Below are positions 45,872 to 54,852 of a stretch of 64,000 bases of DNA, piece by piece. Origin of the DNA: Paracoccus sediminis (GTDB lineage Bacteria > Pseudomonadota > Alphaproteobacteria > Rhodobacterales > Rhodobacteraceae); assembly GCF_900188295.1 (NCBI RefSeq), contig NZ_FZNM01000002.1, forward strand, positions 310,001-374,000, given 5' to 3'. Position numbers and translations under genes: made by a program. The notes below the pieces were generated by a model. It saw only the letters and a program-made list of their open reading frames with translations, did not search any database and was not told the DNA's origin. Position 1 is the first letter of the stretch; each line of letters begins with the position of its first letter.

Positions 45872-48800
45872 ATGGCCCGTTTCTTCATCCATCGCCCCGT
45901 CTTTGCCTGGGTTCTGGCCTTCGTGACCATGCTGGTGGGCGGGCTTGGCCTGCAAACCCTGGCGATCGAACAGTATCCGCAGATCGCCCCCACCACCGTC
46001 CGCGTCAGCGCGACCTATACCGGCGCATCTGCCGAGATCGTGGAAAATTCCGTCACGACGGTCATCGAGGACGGGATGACCGGGATCGACGGCCTGATCT
46101 ACATGACCTCGAATTCGACGCCGGGATCGGCGTCGGTGTCGCTGACCTTCGACGATACGGTCGATCCCGACATCGCGCAGGTGCAGGTCCAGAACAAGCT
46201 GCAACTGGTGACGTCGCAATTGCCCGACATCGTGCAGCAACAGGGCGTGAACGTGTCGCGGTCCACCTCGTCGATCCTGCTGGTGGGGGCGCTGACCAGC
46301 ACCGACGGCCGCTATTCGTCGGTCGAACTGGGCGATCTGGTATCCCAGGTGATCGAGGATCCGGTCAAGCGGACGGCGGGCGTCGGGTCGATCAACACCT
46401 TCGGGTCGGGCTATGCGATGCGCATCTGGCTGGACCCGATGAAGATGGCGCAGTACCAGGTCACGCCCGCCGACGTGACCGGCGCCGTGTCCGAACAGAA
46501 CACCAACGTCACCGTGGGCGACCTGGGCGCCGAGCCGTCCGCCGAGGGCCAGCGGCTGACCCTGACCCTGTCGGCGCAGTCCCAGTTCAGCTCGGTTCAA
46601 GAGTTCGAGCGGATCCTGCTGCGCGTGGACCCGGACGGATCGACGGTCTTTCTGGGCGACGTGGCCCGGATCGAGATCGGGCAGGAATCCTATGGCGGGG
46701 CGGCCCGGCACAACGGCAATCCGGCGGCGGGGTTCGGCGTGAACCTGGCGACCGGCGCCAACGCGGTGGACACTGCGGATGCGGTGCGCGCGGTCATCGA
46801 CGGCATCGCGCCGTCGCTGCCCCAGGGCGTGCAAGTCGTCTATCCCTATGACACCGCGCCCTTTGTCGAAAAGTCGATCAATCAAGTCTACAAGACCCTG
46901 GCCGAGGCCGTGGTGCTGGTGTTCCTGGTCATCCTCGCCTTCCTGCAAAGCTGGCGCGCGACGATCATCCCGGTCATCGCCATCCCGGTGGTGCTGCTGG
47001 GCACCTTTGGCGTGCTGGCGGCGGCGGGATTTTCCATCAACACGCTGACCATGTTCGCGCTGGTCCTGGCCATCGGCCTGCTGGTCGACGACGCCATCGT
47101 CGTGGTCGAAAACGTCGAACGCGTGATGGACGAACAGGGCCTCGGCCCGGTCGAGGCCACGCAGAAAAGCATGGAGGAGATCACCTCGGCCCTGGTGGGC
47201 ATCGTGCTGGTGCTTTCGGCGGTGTTTCTGCCCATGGCCTTCATGTCGGGGGCGACCGGGGTGATCTATCGCCAGTTCTCGCTGACGATCATCACGGCCA
47301 TGGTGCTGTCGCTGGGCGTGGCCGTCATCCTGACGCCCGCCATGTGCGCCAGCCTGCTGAAACCGCGCAAGCATGGCGGCGGCATCGCGCCCGCCCGCTG
47401 GTTCAACCGCACGCTGGACCGCGCCACCGACGGCTATGGCACGGCGGTCGCCCGTCTGGTGCGCAGGCCCTTTCGGATGCTGGTCGTTCTGGCGGCGGTC
47501 GGCTTTGGCGCATTCGCACTGTTCGGGCAACTGCCCGGATCGTTCCTGCCGGACGAGGATCAGGGCGTGATGATGGTCATGATCGAAACACCCGACGGAT
47601 CGACCACCGCCCAGACCCGCGCCCTGGTCGAAAAGGTCGAGGAATACCTGATGACCCAGGAATCCGGGACGGTGGAATCCACCTTTTCGGTGCTGGGCTT
47701 CAGCTTTGGCGGGTCGGGCCAGAACAACGCCATGCTGTTTGCCAAGCTGCGCGACTACGAGGATCGGCCCGATCAGGACGTGGCGTCCCTGGTCGCGCGC
47801 GCCAACGGGCATTTCTTCGCGACAAACCGCACCGGGCAGGCCTATTTCCTGCAACCCCCGGCGATTCCGGGCATGGGGGCGTCGTCGGGCTTTTCGATGT
47901 ATCTGGTCGATCAGGCCGGGCGCGGACAAGAGGCGCTGACGGCGGCCGCAGATCGGCTGGTCGCCACCGCCCAGGCGGACGGGCGCGTCACCAACCTGCG
48001 CGGCAACGAGGCGCCGTTCCAGACATCCTTGCGGCTGGACATCGACCAGCAGAAGGCCGCGGCCTTCGGCCTGTCCATATCCGAGGTGAACGCGATGCTG
48101 TCGGTGATCTTTTCGGGCCGCGACGTGAACGATTTCGCGCTGGGCACGGAACTGCGCCCGGTGATCGTGCAGGGCGAGGCCTTTGCCCGGTCACAGCCCG
48201 AGGACATCGACCGCTGGTTCGCCCGCAATTCCACCGGCGACATGGTGAATTTCGGCGCCTTCACCACCCGCGTCTGGGATCAGGAACCGCAGGCCCTGAC
48301 CCGCTATGGCGGCACCCGCGCGCTGGAACTGTCGGGCGCGGCGGCCCAGGGCCTGTCCTCGGGCGCCGCCATGGACGCGATGGAGGAGATGGTGGCCGGC
48401 ATGGACGGCGGCTATGGCAGCGCCTGGACGGGCCTGTCCTATCAGGAACGGCTGTCGGGCAACCAGGCGCCCCTGCTGTTCGCGTTGTCCGCCCTGGTCG
48501 TGTTCCTGGCGCTGGCCGCGCTTTACGAAAGCTGGACGGTGCCGCTGGCGGTGATGATGACCGTGCCGGTGGGCATCCTGGGCGCCTTGGCCGCCGCGCT
48601 GGTCTTCGACCAGACGAACGACGTCTATTTCAAGGTGGGCCTGCTGACGACCATCGGCCTTGCCGCGCGCAACGCGATCCTGATCGTGGAATTCGCGCAA
48701 TCGCTGGTGGCCCAGGGCCGTCCGTTGCTGGAGGCCGCCACCCTGGCGTCGAAGATGCGCCTGCGCCCGATCCTGATGACGACCTTGGCCTTCATGCTGG

Positions 48801-48982
48801 GCGTGCTGCCGCTGGCGATCGCCAGCGGCGCGGGGGCGGGGGCGCAGAATTCGATCGGGATCGGGGTTCTGGGCGGCATGGCGTCGTCCGCGGTCATCGG
48901 GATCTTTCTGGTGCCGGTCTTCTATGTGGCCGTTCTGAAGGCGGTCGAGCTTGCGACACGGCGGCGGTCAAAACCTGCCTGA
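45872..48982 (+). CDS. RND multidrug efflux permease (HAE-1 family)
   Basis: 1036-residue inner-membrane trimeric pump of the AcrB/MexB type: FFIHRPVFAWVLAFVTMLVGGLGLQTLAIEQYPQIAPTTV-style N-terminus, two large periplasmic loops and twelve membrane helices. The proton-relay aspartate pair is in GLLVDDAIVVVENVERVM (helix 4); the second half repeats the fold (FKVGLLTTIGLAARNAILIVEFA). Full length. Exports drugs or other hydrophobic compounds with the adaptor upstream. The outer-membrane channel must be encoded elsewhere. Confidence 0.96.
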   Translation: MARFFIHRPVFAWVLAFVTMLVGGLGLQTLAIEQYPQIAPTTVRVSATYTGASAEIVENSVTTVIEDGMTGIDGLIYMTSNSTPGSASVSLTFDDTVDPDIAQVQVQNKLQLVTSQLPDIVQQQGVNVSRSTSSILLVGALTSTDGRYSSVELGDLVSQVIEDPVKRTAGVGSINTFGSGYAMRIWLDPMKMAQYQVTPADVTGAVSEQNTNVTVGDLGAEPSAEGQRLTLTLSAQSQFSSVQEFERILLRVDPDGSTVFLGDVARIEIGQESYGGAARHNGNPAAGFGVNLATGANAVDTADAVRAVIDGIAPSLPQGVQVVYPYDTAPFVEKSINQVYKTLAEAVVLVFLVILAFLQSWRATIIPVIAIPVVLLGTFGVLAAAGFSINTLTMFALVLAIGLLVDDAIVVVENVERVMDEQGLGPVEATQKSMEEITSALVGIVLVLSAVFLPMAFMSGATGVIYRQFSLTIITAMVLSLGVAVILTPAMCASLLKPRKHGGGIAPARWFNRTLDRATDGYGTAVARLVRRPFRMLVVLAAVGFGAFALFGQLPGSFLPDEDQGVMMVMIETPDGSTTAQTRALVEKVEEYLMTQESGTVESTFSVLGFSFGGSGQNNAMLFAKLRDYEDRPDQDVASLVARANGHFFATNRTGQAYFLQPPAIPGMGASSGFSMYLVDQAGRGQEALTAAADRLVATAQADGRVTNLRGNEAPFQTSLRLDIDQQKAAAFGLSISEVNAMLSVIFSGRDVNDFALGTELRPVIVQGEAFARSQPEDIDRWFARNSTGDMVNFGAFTTRVWDQEPQALTRYGGTRALELSGAAAQGLSSGAAMDAMEEMVAGMDGGYGSAWTGLSYQERLSGNQAPLLFALSALVVFLALAALYESWTVPLAVMMTVPVGILGALAAALVFDQTNDVYFKVGLLTTIGLAARNAILIVEFAQSLVAQGRPLLEAATLASKMRLRPILMTTLAFMLGVLPLAIASGAGAGAQNSIGIGVLGGMASSAVIGIFLVPVFYVAVLKAVELATRRRSKPA

Positions 48983-49007
48983 CGGCCCGACCGGCCATTC
49001 GCACGGC

Positions 49008-49023
49008 CGGCGGACGCCCGCCG
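49008..49023. terminator. possible bidirectional hairpin between RND permease and MBL gene
   Basis: CGGCGG / CCGCCG stem (6 bp) with a 4-nt loop in the convergent gap. No T-run on either side, so only weak support. Confidence 0.3.
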
Positions 49024-49046
49024 TCGCCCATGCCGGCCCCGGCGCG

Positions 49047-49862
49047 TCACGGCCCGCTTCGCCCCGACGACACCGGCTCCAGCACCACCACGGTCGGCCG
49101 GTCGGGCAGCCCGCGCAGGGACGCCAGGTATTCGCTGGTGCCTGGCCGTTCGATGGCGAATTGGGACGCCATGCCGGCAAGAAAGCTTTCCAGCCGGGCG
49201 GGGCTGAACCAATGCATCGGGATCACCACCGAACTGTTCAGGCGGCTGACCACCCGCATCATCGCCGCCTGTTCCATCGTATAGCCGCCATCGACCGGCA
49301 CCATCAGCACATCCACCCGGCCCAGCGTCGCGTATTGTTCGTCGGTCGGTTCGTGTTGCAGGTGGCCCAGATGGGCGATGCACAATCCCCCCGCCTCGAA
49401 CACGAAGATCGAGTTGCCGCCTTCCTCGACCGTGCCCCAGGACCGGATGTCGGTCGCCACGTTGCGGATCAGCGTGTCGCCCACCGTCAGGTAATGGTCG
49501 GCGGCGATGCCGAACCGGTCCGTCCAGCCCCGCAGGACATGGGGGATGCCTTGGACCAGGTCCGTCCAATGGCTGGAATGGGCATGATTCATGGTGACGG
49601 CATCGGGAACGGGCGTGCCGGCGGGCAAGGCGCCGTTGTAATCGGTCACGATCTCGACCCCGCCTCGTGTCTGGATCAGGAACATCGCGTGCCCCAGATA
49701 AGACAGCCGGACCGACCGTTCAGGCACCGGATCGGACCAGGCGGCCTGCTGGATGCGCGCGGGTCCGCCCGCGATGGCGATGCAATGGCTGGGGCGGCGT
49801 TCCTGGGCCTGGACGGACAGGGGAACGGCCATCAACAGGGCGGCAGCAAGGGCGGGACGCAT
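49047..49862 (-). CDS. periplasmic metallo-beta-lactamase-fold protein with altered metal motif
   Basis: 271 residues, signal peptide about 1-19 (LAAALLMAVPLSVQA). MBL fold of the UlaG-like type: LSYLGHAMFLIQTRGGVEIVTDYNG, then the metal motif, here NHAHSSHW in place of HxHxDH. Later ligand regions read AHLGHLQHEP and VIPMHWFSP. The Asp replaced by Ser suggests one-metal binding or a non-hydrolytic role. Substrate unknown. Confidence 0.8.
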   Translation of the reverse strand: MRPALAAALLMAVPLSVQAQERRPSHCIAIAGGPARIQQAAWSDPVPERSVRLSYLGHAMFLIQTRGGVEIVTDYNGALPAGTPVPDAVTMNHAHSSHWTDLVQGIPHVLRGWTDRFGIAADHYLTVGDTLIRNVATDIRSWGTVEEGGNSIFVFEAGGLCIAHLGHLQHEPTDEQYATLGRVDVLMVPVDGGYTMEQAAMMRVVSRLNSSVVIPMHWFSPARLESFLAGMASQFAIERPGTSEYLASLRGLPDRPTVVVLEPVSSGRSGP

Positions 49863-50019
49863 GTGGTTTCCCCCGGATGTGACCACAAAGGCTAACCCCG
49901 ATCTGCCCGTTTCCAAAAGCCGCAAGGGCGCAAGGCCGTCACATCCGCGTGACAGGGCTGTCGCGGGGATCGCCGCCGTCCGATGATGCCCGCAGGATCC
50001 GCAACCCCGAGGGACGCCC

Positions 50020-50340
50020 ATGTTCATCGCCATGAACCGGTTCACCGTGCCGGTCGAAAACGCCGCCGAATTCGAGGCCCTGTGGCTGGGTCGCGACAGC
50101 AAGTTGTACGAATTGCCGGGCTTTGTGGAATTCCACATGCTCAAAGGCCCCGAGGAGGACGGCCGTTGCCTTTATGCCTCGCACACGGTGTGGGAAAACG
50201 AGGACCGTTTCCGCGACTGGACCCGCAGCCAGCAGTTCCGTGACGCCCATGCCCGCGCGGGCGAGACGAAGAAGCTGTACGAAGGCGGTCCGCGTTTCGA
50301 AGGGTTCACCGCGATCCAGACCATCGGCCGCGACGGCTGA
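50020..50340 (+). CDS. antibiotic-biosynthesis-monooxygenase-fold protein (HmoA/IsdG-like)
   Basis: 106-residue ferredoxin-like alpha/beta barrel of the ABM superfamily. FIAMNRFTVPVENAAEFEALWLGRDSKLYELPGFVEFHMLKG resembles the HmoA/HmoB heme-degrading type, and the histidine in EFHML could be the heme ligand. No heme-uptake gene is nearby, so heme degradation is a family-based suggestion. Start at 50020 (GAGGGACGCCC upstream). Confidence 0.75.
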   Translation: MFIAMNRFTVPVENAAEFEALWLGRDSKLYELPGFVEFHMLKGPEEDGRCLYASHTVWENEDRFRDWTRSQQFRDAHARAGETKKLYEGGPRFEGFTAIQTIGRDG

Positions 50341-50346
50341 GGGCCG

Positions 50347-50892
50347 TCAAAAGCCCTTGTGGGTTTTCAGGAACTCCTCCTCCTCGGGGGTGTTCTTGCG
50401 GTCCAGCAGGGCGTTGCGGTGCGGAAAGCGCCCGAATTCCTGGATGATGTCGCGGTGCCGGACGGCATAATCCAGATAGCCCGGATCGCCCAGCGCCTCG
50501 AACAGTTCGACCGATCGGGTCTGGTCGGTCCGATCCTCGCTGTGCTCGAACGGCAGATAGACGAACACCCGCCGTCCGGAATCGATCTGCCGGTCGAACC
50601 CGGCATCCACGGCGGCGCGGGCGTGATCCAGGGCGATGCCGTCGGATTCGAAGGCCCGCCCGGTGCCGCGGAAGATGTTGCGGGGAAACTGGTCCAGCAC
50701 AAGGATCAGCGCCAGCGCCCCGTCGGGGGTGGCTGCCCAGTCATCCAGTTCGCGCCGGTGCGCCGCGTGCCAGGTATCTGCGAATTCGTCGCGGATTCGC
50801 GCGTCGAAGGCGTCGGATTTGGCGAACCAGTTCGGCTCCATCTCGGGCGAGAACCAGAAGTCCAGCACGTCCTGGGCGGTCTTGATCGTCAT
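50347..50892 (-). CDS. DUF924 family protein
   Basis: 181-residue all-helical cytoplasmic protein of the DUF924 family, TPR-like fold, function unknown. Typical pattern: VLDFWFSPEMEPNWFAKSDAFDARIRDEF at the N-terminus, LILVLDQFPRNIFRGTGRAFESD at about 62-84, VYLPFEHSEDRTDQ and FGRFPHRNALL near the end. Starts two bases after the pirin stop, so it is co-transcribed with pirin. Confidence 0.9.
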   Translation of the reverse strand: MTIKTAQDVLDFWFSPEMEPNWFAKSDAFDARIRDEFADTWHAAHRRELDDWAATPDGALALILVLDQFPRNIFRGTGRAFESDGIALDHARAAVDAGFDRQIDSGRRVFVYLPFEHSEDRTDQTRSVELFEALGDPGYLDYAVRHRDIIQEFGRFPHRNALLDRKNTPEEEEFLKTHKGF

Positions 50893-50894
50893 GG

Positions 50895-51836
50895 TCAGGT
50901 CCTTTCCGGCAGGGGGATATGTTCGGCCCGGTCCGTGGGCGGCAGGTCGAACAGACCCGTGCCCCAACGCTCGGCCCGCCACTGGCGTTTCGCCTCCTCG
51001 ATCCGTTCGCGGGACGAGGCCACGAAGTTCCACCAGATGTGGCGCGGCCCGTTCAGCGTCTCTCCGCCCAGGGCCATCAGCCGGGCGCCCCGGTCGCCCG
51101 CCTGCACGGTGATCGCGTCGCCCGGACGGAACACCATCATCTGCCCCGATTCAAAGTCCTGCCCGGCGATGCGGATGCTGCCTTCGGTCACGTAAATCCC
51201 GCGATCCTCGTGGTCATCGGGCAGGGGAAAACGCGCGCGCGGGGCCAGCGTCACATCCAGATAGAAAGTGTCCGAAGGCAGCGTCGCGGGCGCCGTCTGC
51301 CCATAGGCACGGCCCAGGATCAGGCGCGCGGTGATGCCCGTGTCGCGGATCACCGGCAGGGCGCCCTGTTCGTGATGTTCAAAGACCGGCGCCATGTCCT
51401 CATGGCTTTCGGGCAGGGCGATCCAGGTCTGGATGCCCAGCAGGCTGCTGGGACCGGCGCGCGCGGCATCGGGGCTGCGTTCGGAATGGGTGACGCCGCG
51501 CCCGGCGATCATCCAGTTCAGCGCGCCGGGCGTGATGATCTGGTCTGCCCCGGTGCTGTCGCGATGCTGGAAGCTGCCGCGATACAGATAGGTGACGGTG
51601 CCCAGCCCGATATGGGGATGCGGGCGCACGTCGATGCCCTGGCCCGTCAGGAATTCCGCCGGACCCATCTGGTCGAAGAAGATGAACGGCCCGACCATCT
51701 GCCGCTTGGGCGCGGGCAGGGCGCGCCGCACCTCGAACCCGCCCAGGTCGCGGGCGCGGGGGATGATAAGGGTTTCGATGGCGCCGGGGCCGATCTCGTC
51801 GGGGCATCCGGGGGTCAGGGCGGGGTTCCAGCTCAT
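50895..51836 (-). CDS. pirin family protein
   Basis: 313-residue bicupin. The N-terminal cupin carries FDQMGPAEF and the metal-binding block DVRPHPHIGLGTVTYLYRGSFQHRDSTG (about 69-96); the C-terminal cupin begins near LPDDHEDRGIYV. Some pirins are quercetin 2,3-dioxygenases and others are redox or iron sensors. The metal ligands are present, so enzyme activity is possible. Divergent from the VOC-hydrolase fusion across 168 nt and upstream of DUF924. Confidence 0.92.
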   Translation of the reverse strand: MSWNPALTPGCPDEIGPGAIETLIIPRARDLGGFEVRRALPAPKRQMVGPFIFFDQMGPAEFLTGQGIDVRPHPHIGLGTVTYLYRGSFQHRDSTGADQIITPGALNWMIAGRGVTHSERSPDAARAGPSSLLGIQTWIALPESHEDMAPVFEHHEQGALPVIRDTGITARLILGRAYGQTAPATLPSDTFYLDVTLAPRARFPLPDDHEDRGIYVTEGSIRIAGQDFESGQMMVFRPGDAITVQAGDRGARLMALGGETLNGPRHIWWNFVASSRERIEEAKRQWRAERWGTGLFDLPPTDRAEHIPLPERT

Positions 51837-52004
51837 GGGTGTTATCCTTCCTGTTGGCGGGTCCAGCATAGGTCCATGGGCTGCAAGCAGCCAAGCGGCC
51901 CGGCGTTCGTCCTGGCCGAACGCCGGGTTGGCGGCGGCCTGGATGGCGCCGGGGCCGCCGGAACCCCATTCTGGGCGCCGAGGTTTCTGAACGAAGGATG
52001 TGCG

Positions 52005-53519
52005 ATGACCAGCGGTATCCACCATGTGACGGCGATCACCCGCGACGTTCAGGCGAATGTCGATTTCTGGATGGGCTTTCTGGGCCTGTCCCTGGTCAAG
52101 CAGACCGCGGGGTTCGAGGACGCCGAGCAGTTGCACCTGTTCTATGGCGATCCGGCCGGTTCGCCGGGCAGCCTGGTCAGCTTTCTGGTCTGGCAGGACG
52201 GCGCGCCGGGCCGGGTGGGCCATGGCCGCGTGGCCGAGATCGCCCTGGCCATCCCCGCCGCGCGCATCGGCGACTGGCTGACGCGCGCGATGCAGCGCGG
52301 CCTGCGCATCGAAGGCCCGACCCGAGAGTTCGGCGAACCCGTGCTGCGGCTGCGCGATCCCGACGGGATCATCGTGAAGCTGGTCGGCACGGATGCGCCC
52401 GAGACCGGCTGGCCCGCCGCCCCGTCCCGGATCCGCGCGGTGACGATCTGGTCGGATGTGCCCGAACAGACGGCCGCCTTCCTGCGCCCCTTCGGCTATC
52501 GCATCGGGCCGCAGGACGCGGCGGTGACGCGGCTTCTGTCGGATGCCGATGCCATCGACATTCGCGACGCCTCGGGCTTCGTGCCGGGCATTCCGGGAAC
52601 CGGGGTCATCGATCATGTGGCGCTGCGGGTGTCCGACAGCGCCGCCTTGCAGGGCCATCATGCCGCCCTGAACAAGCGCAATGCAGGTGACGTGACCGTT
52701 CACGACCGGCGTTATTTCACCTCGCTTTATGTCCGCGAACCGGGGGAAACCCTGATCGAACTGGCGACAGACGGTCCGGGCATGGCAGTGGACGAGGCCC
52801 CCGATTCCCTGGGCCGGACCCTGATGTTTCCCCCGCAGGTCGCGGACCCCGACGACCTGCGCCTGCGATTGCCGCAATTTGCCCGTCCGGGCGAGGAAAG
52901 GATACGGATGAGAGAGCTTCCCTTTGTTCACCGGCTTCGCCAGCCCAATCAGCCCGATGGTTCGGTCCTGGTGCTGCTGCACGGCACCGGCGGAACCGAA
53001 ACCGACCTGATGCCGCTGGCCCACCGCATCGCGCCGCATGCGACGTTGCTGGGCGTGCGCGGCCGTTCGGCCGAGGAAGGCGTGGCGCGGTTCTTCCGCC
53101 GCCTGACCATGACTACCTTCGACCAGGACGACATCCGGGCCGAGGCCGAGGCCTTTGCCGCCTTCTGGCAAGGGGCGCTGGCGGGTTATGACCTGGACCC
53201 GGCGCGGATCACGGTGATGGGTTACAGCAACGGCGCCAATTTCGCCGCCGCCGTCATGGGTCTGCAACCGGGCCTGATCCGCCGCGCGATCCTGATGCGC
53301 CCCATGGCGGTGCTGGAGGATTTGCCGCGGGCCGATCTGGCCGGGCTGGCGGTCCTGACGCTGGCCGGGGCGCGCGATCCCTATGGTCCCCATGCGCCGC
53401 GGCTGAACGACTGGCTGGCGGCGCAGGGGGCCGATCTGGACGCGCGCGTGGTCCAGGCCGGGCACGACCTGACCGCGGACGACCTGACGGCGGCGGCAGG
53501 CTGGATGGCCGGGGCCTAG
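52005..53519 (+). CDS. fusion: two-domain VOC ring-cleavage-type dioxygenase + alpha/beta hydrolase
   Basis: 504 residues in one open frame. Residues 1 to about 300 are a two-module VOC protein like Bacillus MhqO/MhqE: IHHVTAITRDVQANVDFW at the start, IDHVALRVSD opening the second module, and [11 protein letters not shown] with the conserved Glu. Residues from about 305 on are a phospholipase/carboxylesterase-type hydrolase like MhqD: VLLHGTGGTETDL (oxyanion region), GYSNGANFAA with nucleophile S408, GARDPYGPH (Asp) and QAGHDLT (His). In Bacillus these are separate genes in one regulon. Expected substrates are quinones or hydroquinones, by family inference. ATG at 52005 chosen at the VOC start; the frame is open far upstream without support. 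Confidence 0.85.
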   Translation: MTSGIHHVTAITRDVQANVDFWMGFLGLSLVKQTAGFEDAEQLHLFYGDPAGSPGSLVSFLVWQDGAPGRVGHGRVAEIALAIPAARIGDWLTRAMQRGLRIEGPTREFGEPVLRLRDPDGIIVKLVGTDAPETGWPAAPSRIRAVTIWSDVPEQTAAFLRPFGYRIGPQDAAVTRLLSDADAIDIRDASGFVPGIPGTGVIDHVALRVSDSAALQGHHAALNKRNAGDVTVHDRRYFTSLYVREPGETLIELATDGPGMAVDEAPDSLGRTLMFPPQVADPDDLRLRLPQFARPGEERIRMRELPFVHRLRQPNQPDGSVLVLLHGTGGTETDLMPLAHRIAPHATLLGVRGRSAEEGVARFFRRLTMTTFDQDDIRAEAEAFAAFWQGALAGYDLDPARITVMGYSNGANFAAAVMGLQPGLIRRAILMRPMAVLEDLPRADLAGLAVLTLAGARDPYGPHAPRLNDWLAAQGADLDARVVQAGHDLTADDLTAAAGWMAGA

Positions 53520-54271
53520 ACGAACCGGAACGGCGTGCCCCAGGGGTCCGCCATCGTGGTGTCCGACCGACCGGGATCGTTCACCGCGATCTCGGCCAGG
53601 CCCGTGGTGTCCGCCTCGCGCCGCCCCGCGCCTTGGCTGTTCCAGACGTTCCCGGCAAGCTGATGGTGGTATCCATCCCAGCCGTACCACGCCCCGCCCG
53701 GCCCGTCGAAGGTGCGCGTCAGGCCCAGATCACCCGCGAAAAACCCATCCGCGCGGTCCAGATCGCCGACTTGCAGATGGACATGGCCCACGGTGCTGCC
53801 CTGGGGGGCGCCGGTCCAGGGGGCATCGGCATCGGCCAGAAGGCGGTCCAGATCCAGCCTGCGGGTGAACATCTCGATCCGGTCGCCGGTGCGGGTCCAG
53901 TCGGACGCAGGGCGGTCCCGATAGATCTCGATCCCGTTGCCTTCCGGGTCGTCCAGATACAGCGCCTCGCTGACGCCGTGGTCGCTGGCCCCGGACAGGC
54001 GGGTGCCGCTGTCGGCCGCATGGCGCAGCCAGCGGGCCAGGGCGGCGCGGTCGGGCAGCAGGAAGGCCGTATGGAACAGCCCCGCCTGGCGCGGATCGCG
54101 GGGCCGCGCGGCGGGGTCGCGGCGCAGTTCCAGCAGGGTGCGGTCGCCCGCGCCCAGGCGCGCGGTTTCACCGTCGCCGCCCAATGGGGTCAGCCCGATG
54201 GCGTCGCGATAAAAGGCCGTCATGCCGGGCAGGTCGCGCACGGTCAGGGCCACATGGTCGATGGATTTCAT
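53516..54271 (-). CDS. VOC-family protein, catechol-2,3-dioxygenase-like (CatE-like)
   Basis: 251-residue two-module VOC protein. The first module runs IDHVALTVRDLPGMTAFYRD to GNGIEIYRDRP; the second starts at VGHVHLQVGDLDRADGFFA. Putative metal ligands are the His of IDHV or VGHV, the His near YHHQLAG and a glutamate. Similar to Bacillus CatE/YfiE-type extradiol dioxygenases. Three bases upstream of it lies the FMN reductase stop, so both share one message. Its stop shares CTAG with the fusion gene. Confidence 0.87.
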   Translation of the reverse strand: MKSIDHVALTVRDLPGMTAFYRDAIGLTPLGGDGETARLGAGDRTLLELRRDPAARPRDPRQAGLFHTAFLLPDRAALARWLRHAADSGTRLSGASDHGVSEALYLDDPEGNGIEIYRDRPASDWTRTGDRIEMFTRRLDLDRLLADADAPWTGAPQGSTVGHVHLQVGDLDRADGFFAGDLGLTRTFDGPGGAWYGWDGYHHQLAGNVWNSQGAGRREADTTGLAEIAVNDPGRSDTTMADPWGTPFRFV

Positions 54272-54274
54272 GGT

Positions 54275-54829
54275 TCAGTCCTTTCCTGAGGCCAGGCTCG
54301 CGGCGAAACCCGCGACGAAATCGGCAAGCTGCGCGCGGGTCTTGTCGTCGGTCAGGTTGCCGTCGGCGTCGAACAGCCCGCCCGCCCGCGATACCATCAG
54401 CCGCCCGTCCCACCAGGGCCGGGTCTTCAAGGTGCGCAGCACCGGCCACCAATGGGTCTGCGCCTGCGTGGTCCCGAACCCGCCGGGGGATGCGCCGATG
54501 ACCGCCACCGGCTTGCCCGCGAACAGCGCCAGCCCCTCGCCCCGCGACATCCAGTCGATGGCGTTCTTGAAGACGCCCGGAATGCCGTTGTTGTATTCGG
54601 GCGTGACCAGCAGCAGGCCGTCGGCACCGGCCAGCTGGGCGTTCAGCACGGCGATGGCGGGGGGCGTGCCACGGGCGGCCTCGTCGTCACCGTTGTACAA
54701 TGGCACCTGCGAAATATCCCCGACGATGATATTCACCCCGTCGGGCGCCACGTCGCGCGCGGTCCGCAGCAGGCCCGCGTTGATCGAGGCGCGGCGCAGG
54801 CTGCCGGACAGGCCAAGGATGGTGGTCAT
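54275..54829 (-). CDS. NADPH-dependent FMN reductase family (quinone/azo reductase-like)
   Basis: 184-residue flavodoxin-like flavoprotein. The FMN phosphate site is GLSGSLRRASINAGLL (about 6-21), and the isoalloxazine-binding segment LVTPEYNNGIPGVFKNAIDWMSRG is at about 77-100. Family members reduce quinones, azo compounds or chromate at the cost of NAD(P)H. Placed between two VOC genes in a single minus-strand transcript. Strong AGGAGGACTC before the ATG. Confidence 0.9.
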   Translation of the reverse strand: MTTILGLSGSLRRASINAGLLRTARDVAPDGVNIIVGDISQVPLYNGDDEAARGTPPAIAVLNAQLAGADGLLLVTPEYNNGIPGVFKNAIDWMSRGEGLALFAGKPVAVIGASPGGFGTTQAQTHWWPVLRTLKTRPWWDGRLMVSRAGGLFDADGNLTDDKTRAQLADFVAGFAASLASGKD

Positions 54830-54852
54830 GGAGTCCTCCTTGCGACCGGATA

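Noticed and set aside
44612-47929. Minus-strand open frame of 1105 codons
   Set aside because: Antisense shadow of the RND adaptor and permease; composition is Arg/His/Gly/Asp-rich with no domain, as expected in GC-rich DNA.
50895-53690. Very long minus-strand frame joining upstream sequence to pirin
   Set aside because: Only the part from 51836 on is pirin; the rest is antisense to the VOC-hydrolase fusion.
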